Shown here: one piece after another, positions 54,268 to 64,000 of the stretch | How the letters are laid out: the number at the start of each line of letters is the position of its first letter | Position numbering within the stretch: position 1 is the stretch's first letter | Source of the DNA: Umbilicaria muhlenbergii | Taxonomy: Eukaryota > Ascomycota > Lecanoromycetes > Umbilicariales > Umbilicariaceae | Length of the DNA stretch: 64,000 nucleotides | Direction of reading: 5' to 3' | NCBI GenBank assembly: GCA_000611775.1 | Contig: KK106984.1 | Coordinates: 960,364 to 1,024,363, forward strand | Position numbers and translations under genes: made by a program | Notes under the pieces: generated by a model | Seen by the model: the letters and a program-made list of their open reading frames with translations, nothing else | The model's database searches: none | What the model was told of the DNA's origin: nothing

Positions 54268-54525
54268 CTAGAAACCTCTCATCTCTCGATTCACTACACT
54301 GACCTCATCCATCCTCCAAACTAGTACAAAAGCATCTTTCAGTTTCCCCCCAAACCCCACCCAAGTCCCGCCCCCTCTCCCCTTCATTCCATCTAGCAGC
54401 ACTCTCCCACGCCAGCTCGCAAGCGATTCTCCGACCGGATCTTCCCAATACAACAAGCCCGTAGTAGTGATCTCACTACACCTGCCCGAGACCTCCACAT
54501 CTTCTGCAGGGGTTATGCTGTACAT
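54268..54525 (-). CDS. small hypothetical protein, weak support
   Basis: 85 codons from ATG 54525 (MYSITPAEDVEVSGR) to TAG, with a Gly/Trp-rich middle (GGGTWVGFGGKLKDAFVLVW). A TATATATA box on the same strand at 54613-54620 lies about 90 nt upstream, followed by an A/C-rich leader. Those two signals are the only support; no domain is recognised and chance remains possible. Confidence 0.3.
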   Translation of the reverse strand: MYSITPAEDVEVSGRCSEITTTGLLYWEDPVGESLASWRGRVLLDGMKGRGGGTWVGFGGKLKDAFVLVWRMDEVSVVNREMRGF

Positions 54526-54612
54526 CAACTGCCCCGACAACCTCCGAGGACTTTAAAAAATAAAGAGAGAGGAACTTTGTGGTGTTGTTCTTGTTGATGT
54601 AGCTGTGGCTGG

Positions 54613-54620
54613 CTATATAT
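54613..54620 (-). promoter_or_regulatory. candidate TATA box
   Basis: TATATATA upstream of the small minus-strand ORF at 54268-54525. Only sequence resemblance supports it. Confidence 0.3.
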
Positions 54621-55251
54621 AGGGTTATGGCGATGGAATGACCGAGGTTAGTGAGATGTTGAATAGACAGACGCGTTATGGAAGCTCTTATGCCGACTTG
54701 AAAACTTTTTGGGATTTCTCTTCGTAGGGATAGATGGCTTCGATTGAGCCTCCGGATGGCGCTTTTGGAGATGTCGGGATTGAGCGGTGCCAATAGTAAG
54801 ATACTTTTACTGTCCCATATCAGCTAGTAGAACAGCACACGATTCATCTCTAGTGTAGCAACATCTAATTTCATTGATAACGTAGCCATATGTATACAAA
54901 AACACCAATTTCACATCACATCGAAAAAATCTCCCCTAATGATGTGATAAGAACAAAAAGACGAGCCAAGTTCCGGTCATGCCATGCCATCGACTTGTGA
55001 AACACCTGCAATGATATGACCTTTCGCAAAGTGTCATCCCGGTACCAAACACCAACCGATCCTCACCCCCCAAAACGACCCAACTCCTATGTGTACGGCG
55101 CCTTTCCCTTTTCCCCCCTCCCAGCCAATGACAGATTACAAACCCCTATCCGTAGGAACGGGCAAATTGGGAATAGTGACTCCATTCTGCGTGCTACGCC
55201 AACACGCAAACCCTCCTCCACTTCCACGTTTTTCTCCCACTTGTGAGACGT

Positions 55252-58200
55252 CTATCGAGCAGTCTGGCCGTTGCTCTTCGGTCCGTCGCCGGACGAGGCT
55301 TCTTTGCCCAGTAAGGCGTTCTCCGCCGCAGCAAGACGATCGTACATGCTTCTGACCTGGCTGCCAGGCGTACCCGGATTAGGCCAGTAAGAGGCAACAA
55401 AATCCCTATAAACGCTGGTTTAGTATATGAAACAATGGCTGTTGGAGACTCTGCGCGGTGCAGGGTTCTTACCAGAATCTTCCCTCCAGAGACACAGCGT
55501 CGAGCTCCACACCACTGCTCTCCTCCTCGACAACCTTCTTCACAAATTCGCCAATCTTCACCAGCTCGATCCGTAGGAGTTTTGCTCGCTCGTGCTTGTC
55601 CGGAACACCCTCCTTTGTCGCTCCCTGCACAGACTTGAGGCTTTCTCGGACAGGCTTGAACAAGACCCGTAACATCATTGTGGTATCATCGCCTCGACTG
55701 CCGCCATTAGTAGTATGGTCATTACTTCGGCGATGATGGTGCTGTGACGAGTGCGGACGCGAATCCTCGACTTTGACATGATCATTGCTCATCCTTGGGC
55801 GTATGTCAGGCCGTGGAGTATGACCGTTTTGCTCTCCGTGAGAGAAGCGTCGTTCAGCACTGTTACGATGCCGATGCTTATCTGCCTCACGATGGCCTTT
55901 GCGAGCAGAAGATGGAGCTGGCGAAGCGGACACACTTGGCCGGCCATCAGGACGCCTTGCGGCGTACATCCCATTCTTCTTGTTGTTTCGGTGATGATTT
56001 TCCACAGCTCGTTTCGCAGCAAGGTTCTGGCCGTTGCTCGTCTTTTCCTTCAGAACCGAGAGTAGATAGTCGGCCCGACGGACTAGGTGAACAGCCCCAG
56101 GAGATTTCACCCCCTTTTCCTCGCCTTTGACCCGTTCCTCTTTCTTCTCTACGCGATGCTCCTCGAGGTAAAACTTATCTGCAAGGGCTAGATCGGGATC
56201 ATCCCGGATTTGAACCCAGGCACCATATCCATGTCGAACAATACCAACGCAAAGCATGCCATCTTCTCGCGCACCCCACTCACATGTGTACGTGGCGCCT
56301 TTCGAAGCTTCGGGGATGCGAAAGCTCTTTGGGTCAGACGCTTGTGCAGTGACATCCCTCAACATACGCATCTCACCTGGGCGTTCAATTATAGTCTCCG
56401 CGTTGATGCGCTTGACTCCTCTGTAATCGAACAGAACGGCCTTCCGGTCCTTCTTGGTCAGAGCTTTGTGGGTTTCACGTTCTAAGGCCTCAACCCTGTC
56501 CTGCTCCTCCTTCAATAGCTTGGCTGCAATGTCGGTGATCTCTTGTAGAGTTGCTTTCAGCAGATCACGGTCTCGTGTTACAAGTCTAGCATCCTGACAA
56601 AGTTCGTCACCCCGGTCGTCAATCGAGCCATACCGTAGGAAACCCCGCAGTAGATGACGAACCTCTTTCTCGCTCAAAGGTCGCTTTGGATCTTGGCCTG
56701 GTCGTTGGTCCGAGTCTTCTGCTGCTGCTTCAATGGCCGCAAGATCCCTTGCGCGCTTTTTGGCCGCACGTTCTTCACGATCCTCATCGGCCTGCTTCCT
56801 CTTCCTCGGTGCATTCTGCTCGATTACATCAGCAAGGTACTTCTCGTCTGCTTTTCTCTTCTCCTCGGCCTTGATCTCTTCAAGCTCTTCTTTAGGTATG
56901 ATTTGATCCCACTCGAGGTCGATCTTGACATCCATATATTCAAAGCTCTTAAGAAACTCGTCGCCACCATCTGCTGCGATACCTTCTGGCTGTTCGGTTG
57001 AATGTTCCTCCGCGTCCTCGAGTACAGCATCAATGTCGAGCTCTTCAAGTTTCTTCTGGTTACCAGATTGCTCGAACATTTTCTGGCCCCTTCGTTTCAA
57101 GATTCGCGAGATATCTTCAGACGAGGTAGGTTCGCTAACACTCTTGCCAACGCGGGCCATCTTATCCGTCAACTCCTTGGCATCTTTGTCGGTAACACCC
57201 CGTTGGATTGTAATAAATTCTAACATGAGCTTGTTGCGAGCTCGTTCAAGGACTTCTTCCTCAACGGTCTCCTTAGACACCAGCCGGTAGATGCTGACAG
57301 GTCTTGTTTGGCCGATACGATGAGCCCGGGCCATGGCTTGGAGATCGGCCTGAGGGTTCCAGTCAGAGTCAAACAAAATTACAGTGTCTGCTGTCATCAG
57401 ATTGATTCCCAGACCACCTGCTCTTGTGGAGAGGAGAAAGCAGAAGTCGTTGCTGTCAGGAGCGTTGAAATGGTCGATAGCCATTCGGCGAGGCCCTGCG
57501 GCTATGGTCCCGTCCAGACGTTGGAACTGATATCCGCGAAGATGTAGATAATCACCAAGGATGTCAAGCATTTTGACCATCTGGCTGAAAATCAAGACAC
57601 GATGATTGTCTTTCCGCAGCTTCGTGAGCAGTTGGTCAAGCAACATCATCTTGCCGCTGCTAGTAATAAGAGCCTTTAAGATGTCTTCACGACGTTCGCT
57701 TCCAGCCATGATGCGATCTTCTGCGTTCGGGAACATGAAAGGATGGTTGCTGGCCTTTTTCAACTCCATCATGATGTTGAGTAGAGATTGCTTCTGGCCT
57801 TTGGCGCCTTGATTGAGTGCAGCGTAGTTGCGTGTGAGGATGTTCTTGTAGTACTCTAGTTGAACATCGGACAACTCGACTCGAATGATCTTTTCAGTCT
57901 TTGGTGGCAAGTCGTTCTCCACCTTGTTCTTCGTCCGGCGAAGCATGTAAGGCTGTATGGCATTCGTGAGCTCGGCGATCTTCGCTCCAGCTTCTTCTGA
58001 CTGCAGGTCCATATTTTCCTCAATGTTGATAACCCCAGGCATGAGGAAATCCATGAGCGCGGATAGTTCTCCAAGAGTATTCTGCATCGGGGTACCAGTA
58101 ATTAAGAGCCGGCTCGGGGCCTTGAAGTCGAGGAGTTTAGCGTACAGCTGCGACTCGCGGTTCTTGAGGCGGTGAGCTTCATCAATGGCCATGAACTGCC

Positions 58201-60135
58201 ACTTGATCTGTGATAAGAAGGAGGCATCTGCAAGGATATACTCGTATGTTGTGAGGAGTACGTGAAATTTCGCACGTCGTGAGTTACCATCAATCAACAA
58301 CTCGTACTCTTTTATGATATTGCGAGCAGTTTCATTGCCATTGTACACAACATAATTGATGTCCGGCGTCCAATTATCAAAAGTTTCGGCCCAGGATGGC
58401 ATGGTGGATAAGGGCACCACGACAATGAACGGTCCCTGCTGTTGTCGATCATGCCGCAGCCAATTCATAAAGGCAACGGTCTGAACGGTCTTCCCAAGAC
58501 CCATCTCATCGGCGAGGATGACGTTCTTGCTCTTACACCAATTGTAAGCGAGGAAGTTCAATCCAGTGATCTGAAACTCCCTCAACGTGCCATGCTTTAT
58601 GTACGATGGCTGCTCTCTGATGGGGTCGAATTTTCGTCTCGTGCTCGGATTCGATTCGGTCTTGTTCGAAACAGGTAGCTGAGAAGTCCGATCTAGGTAA
58701 CGGTCGATTTCATTTTGAGCGACGCTGCTGATCAGACTCGCGCTCTCCCATGTGCAAGAGTCATAGTAGAGTCCCTTCCACTTGACAAAGTACTCCGTCT
58801 CTGCATCTTCTCCTTCTCGAGCCCCAATGACTCGCTCAACTCTCATGTAATCATTTAGAGCATCCGCGTCGCGCTCCCGGTCAAGGCTCCACTTCTCTTT
58901 TTCTTCCGGCGGTATCTCATTATCATGAGCCATGTGGATGTCCTCCAGCACAATCTTTCTGAAGTAATTTTCGAGTCTTCGAATGCCACGATACGCTGCC
59001 AAGGCTGAATTGATCTCCCAGGTGGCGTGGTAATGTGCTTTACCTTGCCATTTGATGTAGTACTCAAAATCGTCCTTGCCCGGATTGGGGAGGTCCTTGC
59101 TGACGCCCTCTTTAAGACGATGATTGAGGACGGCGTCAATGGCGGGGACATTTTCCTCGGTTCCGGCAGCCCAATAATTGGGAGTCAGCATCTCCTCTTC
59201 GTCTTCGTTGAACATATCGTCATCGTCCTCGTTATAATTCGAGATCTTTGCTGCTTTTCGTGTCGAGAAGCGCAATTCGGCATGTGTAGGGATCGATGAC
59301 GCGCCAGACTGGAGGAGGTGACGACGCTGCTTCTTGCTCATGCCGCGCTGGCGAGGTCCGCCGTAGACGTCAGATTCGGACCCTGAATCGGATGTGGCTT
59401 GGCCTGATGGCGTCGGCTGCTTGGAGACTGCGGCAGATGGATGATCAGTCATAGCTCACTAGGGCTAAACCCCCTTTTCGGGCTCGAGGTAGGAAGTACC
59501 GGGTTTAGATGCGGCATGCTTTCGCCGCTTACGAGGGCCGCTCTGTATGTCGGAGCCAGAGCCATCATCTTCGGAATCGCTATCAATCTGGTAGACATAT
59601 TTTAGTAAAATCTGCCATACGTAGGATGAACGGAAAACACTCACTACTCGTCGGGACTCGCGGGCACGACCCTGTAAATCAAGTCTTAGCAACTGACCAT
59701 ACTGCCGATATCAGAACGGCTTACACTGCGCCGAAGCCCGTACAGCTCCGGATTGTTCATGATATCATCCTCAATGCCGGCTTTTCGCTTGGCTGGTCGT
59801 CGAGAGTCCTGAGATGACGAACGAGCATCACGATGCGCGCCTGCGTCTGGAGAGGGTGGTGTTTCCACATCGTAATCAGCATCTTCAGACCCTACTGCAT
59901 CCTCTTCATGTGAAGATACGGAGCTTCTCTTGCTATGATAGCCATTCCCAAGATTCTCTTGCTTTCTATCGGGGGAGGATAAGCTTGCGGCGTTGGGTGG
60001 ATCGACAACCTCCGAAAGATCGCTTTCGCTTCCTGATGTAATAGCACCGGTGCTGGTAAATGTATTCGGCGGAGGGGAGAGGTGGCCGTTGGAGAGATGG
60101 AGAGTAGAAGTGGATTCGGGGTTCGTTGGATACAT
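55252..60135 (-). CDS. CHD1: chromodomain helicase DNA-binding protein Chd1
   Basis: ATP-dependent nucleosome spacing remodeller linked to transcription elongation. N-terminal exons start at ATG 60135 ([17 protein letters not shown]) and include [16 protein letters not shown] and [14 protein letters not shown]; then a long exon of about 4 kb and a last exon ending at 55252 ([18 protein letters not shown] onward). Double chromodomains: [16 protein letters not shown] and [18 protein letters not shown]. The Snf2 ATPase has [14 protein letters not shown], the DEAH box [19 protein letters not shown] and the C-lobe [24 protein letters not shown]-like region and the CHD1 C-terminal helical domain follow. 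About 1480 residues. A 5' leader intron acceptor (CTTATAG) lies just upstream of the ATG, so extra N-terminal codons are possible. Confidence 0.95.
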
Positions 60136-60988
60136 GAGGCTACCCGCTATAAGACAGTGACATTAGCATTGGCCAGTTTATTTAAGTCGTGGAGAGTCTG
60201 AAAAGAACAGAGACGGTCTCCAATGATACGCGACCCAGACAGAAGTCTATTGGTCACGTACGCCTCCACGGTAAGAGGTCTGGACGTCTCGGGGATGTTA
60301 TGAAGAGGATTGCTGATGGATTCGATGGGAAACGATTGCTCGCCTAGCATTGACTCTCCGACTCACGGGCAGAGCATAGATATGGAACGATTGACGGCTC
60401 ACATCACAGTAATCTGTTAGAGGGAAACAAAAAGGTCCGAAGTACATGGGGTTGTGCTGGTATCATAGTCTGCTTCGGAGCTGGAGAACGGAACGGGCTG
60501 CAGACGCAAAGCTATCTGGGTAGGTGGAGCAGGCCAATGTCACAGACGCAATGAACTCGTACACGACTTACAAGCCATGGCTTGAGGAGCCTATCTGAGA
60601 GTGTTTCGGTGTGACCGCCGTGCTTTGGTATGTTCTCTTCACGAAAGGGTGTTGAAGGTGTCTGGATTAGTCGGTGGTCAATGTTCGAAAGATGGTAACT
60701 TAAGGCTGAGATGGCTTGACGCTAGGCCGCCGTGGCCGCTAACCAATGAACAATCCGAAAAGAGCCTGACGACCACTTTCCTATTGACGGTCTGACACTT
60801 CCAGCTGCTCTATTGCCTCTGCAAGGCAGCGATATTGTTCTACAGCTATTGAGGACCATTCACCGTCTGCAGAACAATAGAAAGTTTGCTTGAGTAGCGT
60901 CCTCTACTCCACCAAAGTCTCCAAACTTAGCATTGTTCCTACGGTACAATCATTCTCAAATTCTCAAATTCGACCTGCCAAAACCGCA
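60136..60988. promoter_or_regulatory. divergent promoter between CHD1 and RLI1
   Basis: About 850 bp with no convincing ORF. The left part includes the CHD1 leader with a probable intron acceptor (GCTAATG branch, CTTATAG) at 60148-60170. Confidence 0.5.
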
Positions 60989-63200
60989 ATGTCTGACAAG
61001 CTGACCCGGTAAGTCAAGGGGCTCCCCAGAGTCTCAGTGCTGGTCAGAACTAATTCTGTGTAGGATTGCCATCGTCAATAATGACAAGGTGCGGCGCAAT
61101 TTACCCTAGTTGACCCCCACGTAATAAGCAAGACCTGGGTGCTGACTGTCCACCCGCGAGTTACAGTGCAAGCCGAAGGTGAGGGATGCTGGAAGATTAT
61201 CTTGCTACAGGATTTGGCTAATATCCGCTCAGAAATGTCGGCAGGAGTGCAAGAAGTCTTGCCCTGTGGTGCGAACCGGCAAGCTTTGCATCGAGGTCAC
61301 CCCAGACTCGAAGATCGCCTTCATTTCCGAACGTCTTTGCATAGGGTGCGGTATCTGCGTCAAGAAATGCCCTTTCGCCGCAATCAACATCATCAATCTG
61401 CCAACAAACCTTGAATCTCAGGTTACGCACCGCTATTCGGCCAATAGTTTCAAGCTTCATAGGCTGCCAATGCCACGGCCGGGACAGGTACTAGGACTTG
61501 TAGGAACAAACGGTATCGGCAAGAGTACTGCATTGAAAATACTTAGTGGTAAACTCAAGCCGAATTTGGGCCGCTATGACGATCCCCCAGATTGGGAGGA
61601 GATATTGAAGTACTTCAGGGGCTCTGAGCTTCAGAGTAAGTCTACTGGCCACAAAGACTAGATTGACTACTGACATCCAGCAGACTATTTCACGAAGGTG
61701 TTGGAGGACGATCTAAAGGCAGTTGTAAAGCCTCAGTATGTCGACCAAATCCCAAAAGCCGTGAAGGGGGCAGACCGGACCGTAGAGACGTTGCTCACAG
61801 CACGGTCACAAATGGACAATCTCGAGAAGATCCTAGATGTCTTGGGTATGTTGAGACTTTCGATGACAAGGAGGCTCGTCGCTAACGTCAATATAGAGTT
61901 GGGGCAGGTGTTGGATCGGGACATTGGTCTTCTATCAGGCGGAGAGCTCCAGCGATTTGCAATTGGGATAGTCTGTGTGCAGCAGGCGGATGTGTATGTT
62001 TTAACCCTTCAAATCCTGGCGACGTTGTTTGACAGTCGTATAGTTACATGTTTGATGAGCCGTCCTCATACCTCGACGTCAAGCAGCGTCTCAACGCCGC
62101 CAGGACCATTCGTGATCTGCTCAGACCCGATGACTATGTCATTGTGGTTGAGCACGACTTATCAGTCCTGGATTATCTCTCTGATTTCATTTGCGTACTC
62201 TACGGCAAGCCTGCAGTCTATGGTGTCGTGACACTCCCCGCATCCGTCCGCGAAGGTATCAACATCTTTCTTGATGGCAACATCCCAACCGAGAATTTGC
62301 GTTTCCGCGAGGAATCCTTGACTTTCAGAATTGCGGAGGCCGGTGATGAATTTATGGTTGATAAGGCCCACGCCTATAGCTACCCGGCTATGCAGAAGAC
62401 TCTTGGAGGTTTCCACTTGACCATTGAACCAGGCCAGTTCACAGACTCCGAAATTATCGTCATGATGGGCGAGAATGGAACGGGCAAGACCACCTTTTGT
62501 AGGATGCTTGCCGGCGCCGAGAAGCCTGACGGCACCAAGTCTGTGCCGAAAATGAACATTTCAATGAAACCGCAAAAGATCACCCCCAAATTTCAGGGCA
62601 CCGTGCGTCAGCTATTCTTCAAGAAAATCAAGGCGGCCTTCCTAAGTCCGCAATTCCAGACAGACGTTTACAAGCCACTCAAGCTTGACGATTTCATCGA
62701 CCAGGAAGTCCAGAATCTCTCTGGAGGAGAATTGCAGCGTGTTGCTATTGTACTTGCTTTGGGCATTCCCGCAGACATCTACCTCATCGACGAGCCAAGC
62801 GCCTACCTCGACTCCGAACAACGTATTGTGGCTGCCCGTGTCATCAAGCGTTTCATCATGCATGCAAAGAAGACGGCTTTCATTGTTGAGCACGATTTTA
62901 TCATGGCCACCTATCTCGCAGACCGAGTCATCGTATTCGATGGGCAGCCTTCAGTGAACTCGAGAGCAAATGCGCCAGAGGGGCTGCTGACTGGATGCAA
63001 CAAGTTCCTGAAGAACCTTGATGTCACGTTTAGGCGAGATCCCAATAGCTTTAGACCTAGGATCAACAAGTACAACAGCCAGTTGGATCAGGAACAGAAG
63101 CTGAATGGGAATTACGTAAGTCTTTCATCGCCTTCCTTTCCACTACATAATCAAGTCCTGACATAAGCTCTTTCAGTTCTTCCTGGAAGATGAGAGTTAA
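60989..63200 (+). CDS. RLI1: ribosome recycling ATPase Rli1/ABCE1
   Basis: Essential Fe-S ABC protein that splits ribosomes after termination. The gene begins with three tiny exons: 60989-61008 (20 nt), 61064-61088 (25 nt) and 61167-61178 (12 nt, CKPK), then from 61233. Together they give [20 protein letters not shown] and the ferredoxin-like [12 protein letters not shown] and [12 protein letters not shown] clusters. Cassette 1: [48 protein letters not shown]. Cassette 2: [51 protein letters not shown]. Introns also follow SELQ, LDVL and ADVY. The last intron after GNY joins FFLEDES, and the stop is TAA 63198-63200. About 600 residues, fully typical. Confidence 0.96.
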
Positions 63201-63889
63201 AATGGGCGTTCCGGAAGATTCATATGGAAATCGTGGCGGATCATTGGACGAAGGCGTTGTAGCAGCCACTGGCGTTTGTAAAAGCGCCGGAAAGCGAAGC
63301 GCAGGTCTCCCTGAGGACGAGACATGCTCCGACGACGATGACGACGAAGACGATATACCCCTCCCGCAGCAGTCCACCCCCTGTCAACCGAGCTCTACCC
63401 ATGCATCCGAGGAGATCGCGCAGCGCGCTCCGATGATGTCGAGCGTAAGAGTTAGTGCTGGGTCAAGCTAGGTGACTGCCGTCATGTTCTCATCACGCCT
63501 ACTGGGATATAATCGCTGTCATGCATGGTTCCGTAACAGCTTTCAAATTATCTAGATCACGCTTCATCTTGGCATGCTATCCTAGCATATGACCTCTCAA
63601 CTAGAGGTAGAAAGTAGAAACACGCAGGTCTTGACCAGTATCCGAAAACGTTCCGCTGAGGAACTGACATGATACTACGGTATCACCTCGCGGATTCAGA
63701 ATGCTTGACTCAAGAGGAATTCACATACCATTAATGATGACTGCCATGAAACAGTAGTACGCGCTCACACTCTAACCACGTTCTGCCCAAGTCGAAGAAT
63801 CGAACTCTGCTCCTGGAGCGCAAGTAGCTGCTCGTCCATCTTCCACGAGTAATACTGACCTTCATCTGTCCGCTACCCCTTAATCCTCC
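63201..63889. other. intergenic region between convergent genes
   Basis: About 690 bp. ORFs on both strands near 63063-63471 contain an Asp/Glu run (63330-63355) but overlap the RLI1 end in another frame and have no exon partners, so they are not annotated. Confidence 0.45.
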
Positions 63890-64000
63890 TCCACCATCTC
63901 GCCTTCTTCACTTCCCGAGTGCACGGCGGGATCCTCCTTCACCGGCGCAGACACAACAGGAGTCCTAGATTTACGTCTCACGGGCGGGGTACGCTCACGA
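63890..64000 (-). CDS. 3' end of an unidentified gene, cut by the window edge
   Basis: The minus-strand frame is open from the window edge to TAA at 63892-63890. The visible C-terminus reads ERTPPVRRKSRTPVVSAPVK and then an acidic tail ending EEGEMVEED. Arg/Ser/Pro repeats followed by a GEM-type acidic end occur in RS-rich nuclear and splicing-associated proteins, but 36 residues are not enough to name it. Confidence 0.5.

Noticed and set aside
63063-63471. ORFs on both strands with an Asp/Glu run downstream of RLI1
   Set aside because: They overlap the RLI1 last exon in other frames, lack exon partners and have no domain features.
63795-63825. Possible tRNA T-arm around GAATCGAACTC
   Set aside because: The flanking bases do not form a T-stem, and no acceptor or anticodon arm could be found.

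Overview
This window is nuclear DNA of a filamentous ascomycete (Pezizomycotina). The evidence is dense genes on both strands, short GT-AG introns (mostly 47-67 nt) with CTAAC/CTGAC-type branch sites, a DIM-5-type H3K9 methyltransferase, fungal-type sphingoid base kinase, Atp10 and mitochondrial uL10, and a KP4-like secreted protein. I cannot name the genus.

Layout, left to right: a gene tail (1-239); a gene-poor stretch and a small C-rich/G-rich ORF (to 2.3 kb); the H3K9 methyltransferase (2.9-4.6 kb) next to a CpG-free AT-rich tract (4.8-5.3 kb); RRP1, a sphingoid base kinase and beta-COP (6.3-12.7 kb); MAGO, a seven-exon gene with no long ORF (13.1-13.9 kb); GID4, a KP4-like killer-toxin homologue and GCN20 (14.3-20.5 kb); a 2.8-kb gene-poor gap; a Byr4-like protein, a small secreted protein, a MITE-like element with perfect terminal inverted repeats, and a membrane protein (23.4-30.0 kb); a microbial-type PARG, an Iec1-like zinc-finger protein, a pyridoxal reductase and NAR1 (30.7-37.9 kb); a large disordered protein (38.9-42.1 kb); RPB12, TRP4, mitochondrial uL10, an initiator tRNA, ATP10, GOS1 and RPL35 (43.2-50.1 kb); a GPI-type secreted protein and an aldo-keto reductase (50.8-54.0 kb); CHD1 and RLI1 (55.3-63.2 kb); and the tail of a last gene.

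Most genes are housekeeping and form no cluster. Translation and ribosome functions recur (RRP1, GCN20, RLI1, RPL35, uL10m, initiator tRNA), as do chromatin functions (DIM-5, CHD1, Iec1-like) and Golgi traffic (beta-COP, Gos1).

The outstanding observation is at 46860-47038 on the minus strand. It is a complete cytosolic initiator tRNA-Met with all identity elements, but its D-arm is cut twice by 55-nt and 52-nt inserts. These have GTAAGT/GTGAGT donors, CAG acceptors and, in one, a CTAAC branch site. They look like the spliceosomal introns of neighbouring mRNAs, yet they sit in what should be a Pol III gene with an intact B box and a T6 terminator. A second broad pattern is a switch from C-rich to G-rich sequence inside about ten genes, always in the same 5'-3' order.
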